A stretch of DNA of 64,000 nt from Mycobacterium sp. HUMS_12744610 (GTDB taxonomy: Bacteria; Actinomycetota; Actinomycetes; Mycobacteriales; Mycobacteriaceae), in the NCBI RefSeq assembly GCF_041206865.1, contig NZ_JBGEDP010000001.1, forward strand, positions 248,001-312,000, given 5' to 3'. Below are positions 52,870 to 62,022 of the stretch, one piece after another. A program made the translations under genes and the position numbers. The notes beneath the pieces are model-generated. The model saw only the letters and a program-made list of their open reading frames with translations, was not told where the DNA came from and made no database searches. Every line of letters begins with the position of its first letter. Position 1 is the stretch's first letter.

Positions 52870-54081
52870 TTGCCGCCAGAGGTCAATTCTGGTCTTTTGT
52901 ATACGGGTCCCGGGTCAGCCCCAATGTTGGCTGCCGCTGCCGCGTGGGACGGTGTGGCCGCAGATTTGGAGATCATGGCGGCCGCCTACTCGTCGATGAC
53001 TTCTGGGCTGGCTAGCAGATGGCATGGCCCGTCGTTCGCGGCGATGGCCGCCGCGGCGCGGTCGTATACGACATGGCTCGACACCAGCGCCGTCCGCGCG
53101 CGCCAAACCGCAGCCCAAGCCCGTGCCGCGGTGGCCGCCTACGAGGCTGCATTTGCCGCTACCGTGCCGCCGTCGGCCGTCGCGGCCAATCGCAGCTTAT
53201 TGGCATCGCTGGTGGCAACCAATATTTTCGGGCAGAACACCCCAGCTATCGCGGCTACCGAACTCGATTACGCCGAGATGTGGGAGCAAGACGCCGCGGC
53301 CATGTACGGTTACGCCAGTTCTGCTTCGGCGGCATCCGCGGTGACTCCGTTCGACGAGCCGCCGCCGACCACCAACCCCAGCGGTCTGGTTGCGCAGGCC
53401 GCAGCAGTAACCCGCGCCGCCCAGACACCGGCACAAACATTGCCGGCTCTGTTGTCCTCGGTTCCCCAGTTACTGCACACCATGGCGGCCCCGGCGGGCG
53501 CCGCGCCGGCGGCGGCCTCCCCGCCTTCGCTCGTTGACGTGCTGGTAAATGTCACCATCGGGTCGCTATCGCCAATCGATTTGTTTTCCGGGCTTCCGGA
53601 AGGCGAGCTTGTAAGCCTGTTGCTCTACTCGGTAACCCAAACCGGAGTCAACTTTGCGAACGTAGCCAGCAAGTTCGACAAGGTCGTGCTAGGTCTCCCG
53701 CCGGGCGTGTTTGGTTCCGGAGGTGTGCTGGCCAGCTCGGCGACGCCGGCGCAAGTGTCAGTCAGTGTGGGCCGCGCGGCTTTGGTCAGTAACATGTCGG
53801 TACCGCACAGTTGGGTGCTGGCGGCCCCGGAAATCAAGCCGGCTGCCGTGCTTGTGCCGGTGTCGGACCCGGCTGCGGCCGTGGCAGCGGTCACTGCCGC
53901 CGAAGAAGGAAACCTATTCGGTGGCATGGCGCTCTCCGGCCTGGCCGGACGGGCGATCGTCGGCACCGGCACCGGCACCGGCACCGGCACCGGCACCGCC
54001 GGCAAAGTGCGCACCGCGGATGCTGTGGCGGCAGACGATGCGACCATCAACATCATCCTGATAACCGAAGACGACGAATAA
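52870..54081 (+). CDS. PPE protein, SVP subfamily
   Basis: A 403-residue PPE-family protein: LPPEVNSGLLYTGPGS, WxG-type SSMTSGLASRWHGPS, the 180-residue PPE domain to ATNIFGQNTPAIAATELDYAEMW, and the C-terminal SVP motif (MSVPHSW). It would be exported by a type VII system with a PE partner. A (GT)x6 tail region (six CGGCAC units) precedes the acidic end (ILITEDDE). TTG at 52870 is the first conventional start, but the DFAI residues of the usual PPE N-terminus lie upstream from 52855 after a strong ribosome site. Confidence 0.88.
   Translation: MPPEVNSGLLYTGPGSAPMLAAAAAWDGVAADLEIMAAAYSSMTSGLASRWHGPSFAAMAAAARSYTTWLDTSAVRARQTAAQARAAVAAYEAAFAATVPPSAVAANRSLLASLVATNIFGQNTPAIAATELDYAEMWEQDAAAMYGYASSASAASAVTPFDEPPPTTNPSGLVAQAAAVTRAAQTPAQTLPALLSSVPQLLHTMAAPAGAAPAAASPPSLVDVLVNVTIGSLSPIDLFSGLPEGELVSLLLYSVTQTGVNFANVASKFDKVVLGLPPGVFGSGGVLASSATPAQVSVSVGRAALVSNMSVPHSWVLAAPEIKPAAVLVPVSDPAAAVAAVTAAEEGNLFGGMALSGLAGRAIVGTGTGTGTGTGTAGKVRTADAVAADDATINIILITEDDE
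53961..53996. repeat. Hexanucleotide tandem repeat (CGGCAC)6 in a PPE gene
   Basis: Six perfect units of CGGCAC giving an alternating Gly-Thr stretch. Length changes would be in frame and could vary protein length. Confidence 0.85.
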
Positions 54082-54129
54082 CCCTTGACCGCACGGTGCA
54101 ACGGGACACCCTAGACCGAAGGGGTAGGG

Positions 54130-55527
54130 ATGGATTACGGGATGTTGCCGCCGGAAATCAATTCCGGCCGAATCTACGCCGGCGCCGGGTCCGGATCAAT
54201 GTCGCAGGCCGCGGCGGCGTGGGATATTCTCGCCGCCGAGCTGCGCTCTGCGGCGAATTCTTACGCGTCCACATTGTCGACACTGTCAGCGCAATGGCGC
54301 GGCCCTTCGGCGGTGCGGATGGCGGCCGCGGCCAGTCAGTATACAACGTGGCTGCGTGACACCGCTGCGCGAGCCGAGCAAGTCGCCGTCCAGGCCAGGA
54401 TGGCCGCCCACGCCTACCAGACAGCCTTCGCTGCGACGGTGCCCCCGGCGGTCATCGCAGCTAACCGCAGCGAGTTGGCGGCATTGATCGCGACGAACGT
54501 TTTCGGCCAAAACGCGCAGGCGATCACGGCTGCCGAGGCGCAGTACGCGCAGATGTGGGCTCAGGACACCGCTGCGATGTACGACTATGCGGCGTCGTCC
54601 GCGGTTGCCACCCGTTTGGCGCCGTTCACTGCCGCGCCCCCCACGACAAATCCGGGCGGCGCCGCGGCTCCAGCCATCTCGGCCGCTCAGGAGATCGGCG
54701 CGTCAGCGGGTGGGGTGCAGCCGATCCTCTCACAGCTGGCCGACCTGATGTCCACGACACCGCCAGCGCTGAGCAACGCCGCGACTTCGGCGCAGACGTT
54801 CTCGCCGGCGATAACGTCGCTGCTCGATCTATTGAGTTCGTCGTCGCCGTTGTCGATCGCCGCGGATCTCCTGGATACGGGCGGGCGAGCTGTACTAGTG
54901 GGAGCCTCCGGCCTGGTCAACACCATGTTCGGCATGAACCTCGACATTTTGTGGATGCAAGGCGCGATATCCTCAGTTGGGTTGTCTACGGCGTCGGGGC
55001 CACAATTGGCTGCATCGATGACGGCGCTGAATACGGATCTGACGGCAGCCACCCCGGTGGTCTCAGCGCAGCTGGGCAGCGCTGGTCTGACGGGTGGGTT
55101 GTCAGTACCGCCAAGCTGGGCGGCGGCCACGCCCACCGTCAAGCTGGTGGCCTCCGGATTGCAGGGTACCGGTGCAGCCCCTGCGGTCGCGGCAAAGGCC
55201 ATCGAAGACCTGACTGGTCAGATGATCCTGGCAAGCGCGGTCGGCGGCGCACTCGGCAAGGCAATGCCGCCCGCGGTCAACGTGACAACGGTGCACCGAT
55301 CAGAGACGGCCCGCGACAAGGACGGTTCGAAACCCAGCAAATTCGAACGCGTCCTCGCCGAACTCTCCCAGAAGCCCGAGTCGGTTCAGCACTGGCACTC
55401 CGACAAGGCTCAACTTGAGAGTCTGCTGGACCAACTGTCGAAGAAACCGGGTACCCATGCGGTACACATCCACACCGGCGACAAGAAGAAAAGGGGCTCT
55501 TGTGACAACCCCGTGGGTGGGTTGTGA
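54130..55527 (+). CDS. PPE protein, SVP subfamily, with charged C-terminal tail
   Basis: A 465-residue PPE protein starting [13 protein letters not shown], with GAAGGGGTAGGG upstream. The PPE domain ([16 protein letters not shown] to [15 protein letters not shown]) is followed by a hydrophobic middle and the SVPPSW motif. The last 70 residues are highly charged ([51 protein letters not shown]), which is unusual for the SVP group. It follows the first PPE gene by 48 bases; no PE gene lies beside them. Confidence 0.9.
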   Translation: MDYGMLPPEINSGRIYAGAGSGSMSQAAAAWDILAAELRSAANSYASTLSTLSAQWRGPSAVRMAAAASQYTTWLRDTAARAEQVAVQARMAAHAYQTAFAATVPPAVIAANRSELAALIATNVFGQNAQAITAAEAQYAQMWAQDTAAMYDYAASSAVATRLAPFTAAPPTTNPGGAAAPAISAAQEIGASAGGVQPILSQLADLMSTTPPALSNAATSAQTFSPAITSLLDLLSSSSPLSIAADLLDTGGRAVLVGASGLVNTMFGMNLDILWMQGAISSVGLSTASGPQLAASMTALNTDLTAATPVVSAQLGSAGLTGGLSVPPSWAAATPTVKLVASGLQGTGAAPAVAAKAIEDLTGQMILASAVGGALGKAMPPAVNVTTVHRSETARDKDGSKPSKFERVLAELSQKPESVQHWHSDKAQLESLLDQLSKKPGTHAVHIHTGDKKKRGSCDNPVGGL

Positions 55528-55724
55528 TTTGAGGGGGGGCACGTCCAATCAGCCGACATCCCCGATCCAAGGGGGTGGATCGAGGTAGCCGCGCCAGATC
55601 GTCGCCCCCATGGGTTCCAGCCCGTGGTCGGTCGTCGGCGCCGCGGGGGTGTGCGTGTCGACGAGTGCGGCCGCCCCACAAACGGTCGACACCACGAGCT
55701 GCAGGACCGGCCACACCAGGTCAA

Positions 55725-55868
55725 TGTGCCCGCCCCGCCGCCATCACCGCAGCCGAAAAGCGCGCCAACGCAGCATCATGCGGCCATACCGGCTGGCTGA
55801 AAGACGTTGATTACGACCATCTCGTGCCAGCCGAACTTGGCGGGGACCCGAACGATCCCCGGAATCTG
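55725..55868 (+). pseudogene. HNH-family fragment
   Basis: A 48-codon piece of an HNH-family exported nuclease-like protein: CARPAAITAAEKRANAASCGHTG, then DVDYDHLVPAELGGDPNDPRNL, with the DHLVPxELGG motif. The frame has no start and continues into unrelated sequence. The stretch from 55528 to 55724 holds no identified gene. Confidence 0.45.
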
Positions 55869-55942
55869 GCAAAACCTTGGCTGCCAAGCTTTTTGACGCA
55901 AGCCCGGGCGTGCGGCGGGGGAGTCCCGCCGTGCGTCGTCGG

Positions 55943-56335
55943 TCAGGCGAAAGCGGCGGGCGGCGGGGCTCCCCAGCTACTCACTGCCAGCGGCAGCGAA
56001 ATGGTTTCGCCACCGCCGGTCACCTCGACGACCCAGCGCCCGTCGAAAGGCAGCGTGACGGCGATGTCGAAGAAGGCGAATCCCGGGAATTCGCCGACCG
56101 CGGCTTCGGGGGCCTCGAACGACATGCGCAGCGGTTCGTCGAGCGTCGGCGGGACGATCTTGACCTCGACGCGGCGATCGCCGTCCTCGCCGTCGGCCCG
56201 CGTCAGCACCACGAGCACGAAACGGGCCGTGCGGTCCGGGCCGAGCGCGAACCGCGCCAGCACGCCGCCCGACACATCCAGTTTGTTGTTGACCGTCCTG
56301 GCGCCCTCGGCCAGGAAAGCTCCGGTGAGAATCAC
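55943..56335 (-). CDS. Conserved hypothetical protein (DUF6941-like)
   Basis: A 130-residue protein, GTG start at 56335: LTGAFLAEGARTVNNKLDVSGGVLARFALGPDRTARFVLVVLTRAD, then PPTLDEPLRMSFEAPE and GFAFFDIAVTLPFDGRWVVEV. It is a beta-sandwich-like protein known from actinobacteria, function unknown. Single gene; the following DUF2237 gene is divergent. Confidence 0.8.
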   Translation of the reverse strand: MILTGAFLAEGARTVNNKLDVSGGVLARFALGPDRTARFVLVVLTRADGEDGDRRVEVKIVPPTLDEPLRMSFEAPEAAVGEFPGFAFFDIAVTLPFDGRWVVEVTGGGETISLPLAVSSWGAPPPAAFA

Positions 56336-56420
56336 AGGTCAAAACCTATCGTGCGGTGGGTACGGTGCAGCGCCGAAATTTACCTTCGAAGTTCGTCGCC
56401 GGGAGCGCAATACTGAGGGG

Positions 56421-56807
56421 GTGCCTGATCGTAACGTGCTGGGCGGTCCGCTCGAACCCTGTGGTACCGAGCCGCTCACCGGCTTCTACCGCGACGGGTG
56501 TTGCGCGACCGGCCCCGAGGACCGGGGCCGGCACACGATCTGCGCGGTGATGACCACCGAGTTTCTGGAGCACCAGCGTTCCATCGGTAACGACCTGTTG
56601 ACGCCGGTCCCCGAATACCGGTTCCCGGGACTGCTGCCCGGCGATCGCTGGTGCGTGACCGCGGTGAACTGGCTGCGGGCCCACCACGACGGTCATGCCG
56701 CCCCCGTGGTGCTCGCGTCCACACATGAGCGGACGCTCGAGGTGGTGCCGCTCGAGACGCTGATGGAGCACAAGGTCGACGTTCCCGACGACCTGGCTAA
56801 CCTCTAG
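56421..56807 (+). CDS. DUF2237 family protein
   Basis: A 128-residue protein: NVLGGPLEPCGTEPLTGFYRDGCCATGPEDRGRHTICAVMTTEFLEHQRSIGNDLLTPVPEYRFPGL, GDRWCVTAVNWLRAHHDGHAAPVVLASTHERTLEVV. The conserved C and H pattern hints at metal binding. GTG at 56421. Its stop overlaps that of the IclR gene. Function unknown. Confidence 0.92.
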   Translation: MPDRNVLGGPLEPCGTEPLTGFYRDGCCATGPEDRGRHTICAVMTTEFLEHQRSIGNDLLTPVPEYRFPGLLPGDRWCVTAVNWLRAHHDGHAAPVVLASTHERTLEVVPLETLMEHKVDVPDDLANL

Positions 56808-57694
56808 GCCCCGCCAGTGAGCGCCCGGATCCGGGCGGCGGCGGCGCGGACCTGCCCGCCCAGCCGCTCGACGCCGGCCGCGGAGAGCTCGGCGAACGGC
56901 GCGGCGCTGACCGACATCGTGACCAACCCGTCCTCGTCGGTGATCGGTGCGGACACCGTGGCGATGCTGTGCGTGCCGGCCGCGGCGAGCTCCGAGCGCA
57001 GCACGTCGATCACTGTGAGGTCGGCGAACGCCCGCGCGAGGCGCTGGGTGATGGCGTCGGGTTCGCCGTCCGCGCCGAGCGCTCGCAGCGCGGCGTACAC
57101 CCGCAGGTATTCGCGGCCGAGCCGCTCCACCGCGTAGCCGCGCTCGCGAATTTCGTCGAGGACGGCGGCGATTCGTCGCGACAGGGCAGGGGAGGGTTTG
57201 CCGATGCCCTCCAGCCAGGCCCGCCGCGGGCCGGCGGCGCTCCACGCGAGGTAGTCGCGCCCGAAGGGCGCGACGAGGGGGATGCGCGTTCCGCGGTCCA
57301 CGCGCATCCCGGACGCGGATTCGCCGGCGCTGTCGGCGACGACGACGGTGTTGCCGGCGCGCCGCGCCAGAAACGCTTGGGCGCCGGTGGATTCGGAGAG
57401 CTCGCGCAGGATGCCGTGGTAGACGCGGTCGCCGTCCCGGCTCAGCGCGGCGACACCTGGTCCGCAGCAGTAGGCGGCGGTGGCCGGGTCGCGCACCACC
57501 CAGTGGTGGGCGGTCAGGGTTGCCAGGATGGCGTGGCCGGTGGCGCGGCTGATGCCCAGCTCCCGGGTGATCTCGGCGAGGGAGAACGTGCGCGCGGGCT
57601 GCGCGCCGAGCAGTCGCATGATCGCCACCACCCGCTCGGTAGGCGGGGAGGCCGGTTGACGGCGACTCACGTGCGCGGCTACCGTCTGTCCCAT
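56804..57694 (-). CDS. IclR-family transcriptional regulator
   Basis: A 296-residue regulator. N-terminal winged helix: PTERVVAIMRLLGAQPARTFSLAEITRELGISRATGHAILATLTAHHWV; C-terminal GAF-like effector domain: AFLARRAGNTVVVADSAGES, RIPLVAPFGRDYLAWSA, and the usual IclR C-terminal IDVLRSEL with SAPI and VTMSV. ATG at 57694 is chosen; a longer frame to 57727 adds residues over the operator. It faces the sulfotransferase operon and probably controls it. Confidence 0.9.
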   Translation of the reverse strand: MGQTVAAHVSRRQPASPPTERVVAIMRLLGAQPARTFSLAEITRELGISRATGHAILATLTAHHWVVRDPATAAYCCGPGVAALSRDGDRVYHGILRELSESTGAQAFLARRAGNTVVVADSAGESASGMRVDRGTRIPLVAPFGRDYLAWSAAGPRRAWLEGIGKPSPALSRRIAAVLDEIRERGYAVERLGREYLRVYAALRALGADGEPDAITQRLARAFADLTVIDVLRSELAAAGTHSIATVSAPITDEDGLVTMSVSAAPFAELSAAGVERLGGQVRAAAARIRALTGGA

Positions 57695-57697
57695 ATT

Positions 57698-57721
57698 TCG
57701 AATGGTACGTCGACTATTCGA
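57698..57721. promoter_or_regulatory. Imperfect palindrome between iclR-type gene and sulfotransferase operon
   Basis: TCGAAT (57698-57703) and ATTCGA (57716-57721) are perfect inverted repeats, with GT and AC also matched inside. It lies in the 50-base divergent gap, touching the regulator start. It is a probable operator for the IclR protein. Confidence 0.6.
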
Positions 57722-57744
57722 CGCCACGTCGAGGAGGCGGTCGC

Positions 57745-59016
57745 ATGGGCTCTGCCGGCCCCGACGTCGCCGACATCGACTTCGACGACCTGACGGCGCC
57801 CCGGCTGACCGACGTGCAGCGCCAGATCCTGGAGTTCACCGAGGCCCGGCCCGTGGACCTCGACGTGGGCCGGATGCGCGCCGATGCGCTCGAGCAGGCG
57901 GGGGGACCCGAGGACCTGGACGAGGCCGACGGCTTCGCCGACCGGTTGGCCGCGCACGTCGCCGCCATCGAGGCCGACGACGGGCTGCGCCAGCTCACCC
58001 GCGGCTCGCTGCGGCAACGGGTGGTTCGCCTGCTGCGCAACCGGTTGTCGCTGACCGAATTGCTCCGGCGCTACCCCGAGATCGAGTCGATCCGCATCGA
58101 GAAACCGTTCGTCGTCGTCGGCATGCCGCGGTCCGGCACCACGCACCTGGTCAACCTCATCGCGGCCGACCCGCGCCGGCGCGCGCTGCCGTACTGGGAG
58201 AGCCAGGAACCCATCCCCGCCCGCGGCCAGGGGCCCGACATCTTCGGCGTCGACCCCCGCTACGCCCGGGCCAAGGCCGAACACGACGCGCTGATGGCCA
58301 GCGCCCCGGCCGTCGCGGCCATGCACGACCGCTTCCCCGAGGCGATCGAGGAGGAGGTCGAGCTGCTGGACCTCGACCTGGCCGCCTATGTGCTGGAATG
58401 GCATGCGCGCGTGCCCGATTGGCGGGACTACTACCTGCGGCTGGACCAGACGCGGCACTACGCGTACCTGAAGAAGGTGCTGCAGGCGCTGACCTTCCTG
58501 CGCGGACCGCGCACCTGGGTCCTCAAGAGCCCGCAGCACGCGGAGCAACTCGGCCCGCTGATGGCGACCTTCCCCGACGCCACGGTGGCGTTCACGCACC
58601 GCGACCCCGTCGCCGTGATCCAGTCGGCGATCACGATGATGGCCTACTCGGACCGGCTGCGCCGCACGAGCATCGACCCGGCCTGGCTGCTGGAGTACTG
58701 GAGCGACCGGGTGCACCGGCTGCTCAGCGCCTGTGTGCGCGACCGCGACCTGGTGCCGGCCGAACACAGCATTGACATCGGCTTCCATCAGCTGGGCGGA
58801 AACGAGATGGCGCTGCTCGACGAGCTCTACCGGCGCGGCGGGACAGAGCTGACCCCGCAGGCGCGCGTCGGCTTCCAGCGGTACCTCGACGGTAACCCGC
58901 GCGGCAAACACGGCCGCGTCCGTTACGACCTGCAACGCCACTTCGACGTCTCGGCCGACGAACTGCGCGGGCGTTTCGGGTTCTACTTCGACCGGTTCGA
59001 CGTGCGCGATGAGTAG
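57745..59016 (+). CDS. Sulfotransferase
   Basis: A 423-residue PAPS-dependent sulfotransferase of the mycobacterial Stf type. The 5'-phosphosulfate loop is VVGMPRSGTTHLVNLI, the 3'-phosphate motif is FTHRDPVAVIQSAITMM, and there is a helical N-terminal extension (about 110 residues). First gene of a four-gene operon with an MBL hydrolase (8-base overlap), a VOC protein and a flavin oxidoreductase. It probably sulfates a hydroxylated lipid or sterol-like substrate; inference. Confidence 0.92.
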   Translation: MGSAGPDVADIDFDDLTAPRLTDVQRQILEFTEARPVDLDVGRMRADALEQAGGPEDLDEADGFADRLAAHVAAIEADDGLRQLTRGSLRQRVVRLLRNRLSLTELLRRYPEIESIRIEKPFVVVGMPRSGTTHLVNLIAADPRRRALPYWESQEPIPARGQGPDIFGVDPRYARAKAEHDALMASAPAVAAMHDRFPEAIEEEVELLDLDLAAYVLEWHARVPDWRDYYLRLDQTRHYAYLKKVLQALTFLRGPRTWVLKSPQHAEQLGPLMATFPDATVAFTHRDPVAVIQSAITMMAYSDRLRRTSIDPAWLLEYWSDRVHRLLSACVRDRDLVPAEHSIDIGFHQLGGNEMALLDELYRRGGTELTPQARVGFQRYLDGNPRGKHGRVRYDLQRHFDVSADELRGRFGFYFDRFDVRDE

Positions 59017-60253
59017 CTTCGAACCGGTCTACCGGAGCCGGCCCGGCGCCGAGGCAATGCGCCCGGCGGCCGCCGAGCGGGCCGAGCAGATCGCCCCGGG
59101 GCTGTGGTGCTCGCCGGGCCTGTCCAACTCCTACCTGTTGACCACCGGCGACGGCCGGGTGATCGTCAACACCGGCATGGGCTTCGAGGGCCCGGTGCAC
59201 CGCGCCAACTTCGACGCCGTCGACTCCTCCCCGGTGCGCTACGTGATCATCACCCAGGGCCACGTGGACCACGTCGGCGGCCTGGACAGCGTGCGCGATC
59301 CGGACACGACCGTTGTCGCGCAGGCGAACTGGACCACCTGGCGCGACGACAACGAACGGCTCATGCCCTACCGCGCCAACCGCAGCGCGTTCGCCTTCAA
59401 AGACACGCTGGCGTCGGGCATCCGCGCGATTCAGCGGCGCCTCGGCACCACGCGGCTGCCCGGCCAGAGCGTCCCCGTAGTCGACCTCGACTTCGAGGAC
59501 ACCCTCACCCTGGAGGTGGGAGGCCGGCGCCTGGAGCTGCTCTCCGTGCCCGGCGGCGAAACCACCGACTCGCTGGTGGTGTGGCTACCGGAGGAACGTA
59601 TCTGCTTGTGCGGCAATGCCTTCGGCGCGCTGTTCGGCCACATCCCCAACCTGGTGACGATGCGCGGCGACCGCTACCGCGACGCCCTGACCGTCATCGC
59701 CTCGGTCGAGCGGGTGCGCGAGCTGCAACCGGACCTGCTGGTGACCGGTCACTTCGCGCCGATCGCGGGCGCCGAGCGCATCCAGGACGAGCTGACCCGG
59801 CTGGCGGGCGCCGTCCGGTACGTCCACGACCGGACCGTCGCCGGCATGAACGCGGGCAAAGACGTCGCGACCCTGATGCGCGAGATCACCCTGCCCGCGG
59901 AATACGAAGTGGGACAGGGCTACGGGAAGGTGTCCTGGGACGTGCGGGCGGTGTGGGAGAACTACTCGGGCTGGTTTCACCACCGGTCGACCACCGAGCT
60001 GTACCCGGTCGGGTTCGACGCCGTCGCCGCCGACGTGGTCGAGCTGGCCGGCGCCGAGGCGCTGGTGCAGCGCGCGCGGGCCCACCTGGACGCCGACCGC
60101 CCGCTGCACGCCATTCACCTGGCCGAGCTGGTGCCCGCGGGCCACGCCGGCGCCCGCGACGTGCTTGCGCAGGCCCACGAGAGGCTGTTGGCCGGCAGCA
60201 CGAACTTCTGGGAAACAGCTTGGCTGAAAGAGCAATTGGCGAGGAAATCATGA
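59009..60253 (+). CDS. Metallo-beta-lactamase-fold hydrolase (alkylsulfatase-like)
   Basis: A 414-residue MBL protein. The metal motif reads IITQGHVDHVGG, with Gln in place of the first His of HxHxDH, as found in some MBL sub-branches. Further His/Asp are at LLSVPGGETTDSLVVW and LVTGHFAP. The C-terminal region (WDVRAVWENYSGWFHHRSTTELYPV) resembles the alkylsulfatase dimerisation region, so it may be a sulfatase paired with the sulfotransferase upstream. ATG at 59009 overlaps that gene. Confidence 0.9.
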   Translation: MSSFEPVYRSRPGAEAMRPAAAERAEQIAPGLWCSPGLSNSYLLTTGDGRVIVNTGMGFEGPVHRANFDAVDSSPVRYVIITQGHVDHVGGLDSVRDPDTTVVAQANWTTWRDDNERLMPYRANRSAFAFKDTLASGIRAIQRRLGTTRLPGQSVPVVDLDFEDTLTLEVGGRRLELLSVPGGETTDSLVVWLPEERICLCGNAFGALFGHIPNLVTMRGDRYRDALTVIASVERVRELQPDLLVTGHFAPIAGAERIQDELTRLAGAVRYVHDRTVAGMNAGKDVATLMREITLPAEYEVGQGYGKVSWDVRAVWENYSGWFHHRSTTELYPVGFDAVAADVVELAGAEALVQRARAHLDADRPLHAIHLAELVPAGHAGARDVLAQAHERLLAGSTNFWETAWLKEQLARKS

Positions 60254-60729
60254 CGTTTGCGCTGCGGCCGGACGACTTCTACCACACCGGCATCGTCGTG
60301 TCCGACCTCGACGACGCGATGGCGCGCCTGAGCGCGCTGGCCGGCTACACCTGGATCGCGCCGATGAGCTACACGCTGCCGTTCCGCACCGCCGCAGGCA
60401 CCCGCGAACTCACCTCGACGTTCGTCTACTCGCTGCAGAGCCCGCACGTGGAGTTGATCCAAGAGGTACCCGACAGCCCGTGGACGGCACCGCGCGGCAA
60501 CGCGATTCACCACCTCGGCTACTTCACCGACGACCTGACGGCGACGGCGCGCGCGCTGGAGGACAACGGCTTCGTGTTCGAAGCGACCGCCGACGTCTCG
60601 CCACCGGGGCTCGCCCTGTTCGCCTACTACGTCGACTCGTCGGGCACCCGCATCGAGATCGTCGACCGGTCGCTGTTCCCCGACTTCGCCGCGTTCCTGC
60701 GGTCCGCGGCAGCGCCGGAGCAGGGCTGA
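60250..60729 (+). CDS. VOC-family (glyoxalase/dioxygenase-fold) protein
   Basis: A 159-residue VOC protein: HTGIVVSDLDDAMARLSALAGYTW, VELIQEVPDSPWT, HHLGYFTDDLTATARALEDNGF, and YYVDSSGTRIEIVD with metal-ligand His and Glu positions. The start overlaps the MBL stop (ATGA). It could be an isomerase, lyase or dioxygenase in the operon's pathway. It has paired beta-alpha modules in one chain. Confidence 0.9.
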   Translation: MTFALRPDDFYHTGIVVSDLDDAMARLSALAGYTWIAPMSYTLPFRTAAGTRELTSTFVYSLQSPHVELIQEVPDSPWTAPRGNAIHHLGYFTDDLTATARALEDNGFVFEATADVSPPGLALFAYYVDSSGTRIEIVDRSLFPDFAAFLRSAAAPEQG

Positions 60730-60737
60730 GGCCGGAC

Positions 60738-61709
60738 ATGCTGCTCACGGTGTTACGCTTCAACTTCGGCTCGCCGCAGGGAACCCCACGGACGCAAGGC
60801 GAACTGGTCCGCATCGCGCTGGAGATGGCGCAGTGGGCCGAGTCGCACGGCATCACCTCGGTGAGTGTCGACGAACACCACGCGACCGGGCACGGGTGGA
60901 GCTGCAACCCGATCATGGCCGCGGCGATGTTCCTGGCGCGCACGACGACGCTGATCGCCAGCGTGGACTGCGCGCTCGGACCGCTGTGGCACCCGGTCCG
61001 GCTCGCCGAGGACATCGCCCTGGTGGACAACATGAGCCGGGGGCGGCTGCACACCACCGTCGGCCTGGGTTACCGCACGATCGAATACGACGCGCTGGGA
61101 GTCGATTTCGGCCGGCGCGGCGAGCTGATGGACACCCTGATCGCCCGGCTGCTGGCGGTGTGGGCCGGCACCGACCCCGGTGGGCCCATCTGCACCGGGA
61201 CGTGGAGCCGCCCGCACCCACCGCTGTACGTCGGCGGTGGCGTGCGCGCCACGGCGAGGCGCGCGGCGCGCTTCGGCCTGCCGCTGAGCCTGGCCGACCA
61301 CCTGCCCGACGTCGCCGCGCACTACCGGCGGCTGTGTTCGGACTCCGGCGTCAAGCCCCTGGTGATCATGCCCGGCCGGGTCAATCGCGGAATGATCTTC
61401 CTGCACGAGGATCCGGAGCGGGCCTGGGCGCAGCTCGGCGAGCACATCCTCTGGGAGGCGGTCACTTACGGCGGCTGGTCCACCGAGGAGCGTTCCCTGA
61501 TGCACCTGCCGGGGGTGCGGACCCTCGAGGAGGTCAGGGCGTCCGGGCGATACCGGTTCCTGACGCCCCAGGAACTCATCGCCGAGATCAGGGATTCCGA
61601 CGACTACGGACCGCTGGTGATGCACCCGCTCGTCGGCGGCATGCCGGCCGACGAGGCGTGGAGATCGGTCCAACTGCTGGCCGACAAAGTTTTGCCCGCG
61701 TTCACCTGA
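60738..61709 (+). CDS. LLM-class flavin-dependent oxidoreductase
   Basis: A 323-residue luciferase-like monooxygenase: VLRFNFGSPQG, ALEMAQWAESHGITSVSVDEHH, LIASVDCALGPLWHPVRLAEDIALVDNMSRGRLHTTVGLGYRTIEYDALGVDF and PPLYVGG. It uses FMN or F420; in mycobacteria both are possible. Last gene of the Stf-MBL-VOC-LLM operon, 8 bases after the VOC stop. Confidence 0.92.
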   Translation: MLLTVLRFNFGSPQGTPRTQGELVRIALEMAQWAESHGITSVSVDEHHATGHGWSCNPIMAAAMFLARTTTLIASVDCALGPLWHPVRLAEDIALVDNMSRGRLHTTVGLGYRTIEYDALGVDFGRRGELMDTLIARLLAVWAGTDPGGPICTGTWSRPHPPLYVGGGVRATARRAARFGLPLSLADHLPDVAAHYRRLCSDSGVKPLVIMPGRVNRGMIFLHEDPERAWAQLGEHILWEAVTYGGWSTEERSLMHLPGVRTLEEVRASGRYRFLTPQELIAEIRDSDDYGPLVMHPLVGGMPADEAWRSVQLLADKVLPAFT

Positions 61710-61791
61710 CAGGTATCCAAGCCGTGATTGGGCAACCACGGCACCGGGTACGGCTTTGATACGGCAGGTTTCAACAGAATTGGGGGAATTG

Positions 61792-62022
61792 ATGAGCTTC
61801 GAGATACGTAGGGCAGTCGGACTGTTGGGCGGCGCCGCGGCGTTGACCACGGCGGTTGGCGTCGGTGTGCCGGCGCCCGACGCGACCGCGGCACCGCCCG
61901 CTCCGGCCGCACCGCAGGCGCCCGCCCCGAACCCGGCGCCGCCACCGCCGCCCGCCAACGGTCACGGCACCGCCGTGGAATACAGCCACGCTTCCCACAG
62001 CGGCCGCAGCTCGTCGGAGTAG
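61792..62022 (+). CDS. Small exported proline/alanine-rich protein
   Basis: 76 residues from the ATG at 61792, preceded by GGGGGAATT. A signal peptide-like start (MSFEIRRAVGLLGGAAALTTAVGVGVPAPDATA) is followed by an AP-rich stretch (APQAPAPNPAPPPPPANG). The last 20 residues lie opposite the M1 aminopeptidase tail (61962-62022), so the end may be artefactual. No family known. Confidence 0.5.
   Translation: MSFEIRRAVGLLGGAAALTTAVGVGVPAPDATAAPPAPAAPQAPAPNPAPPPPPANGHGTAVEYSHASHSGRSSSE

Noticed and set aside
55575..56807. One 410-residue protein
   Set aside because: It is a run of open frame through an HNH fragment, the antisense of the DUF6941-like gene and the DUF2237 gene; only the last part, from the GTG at 56421, has a supported start.
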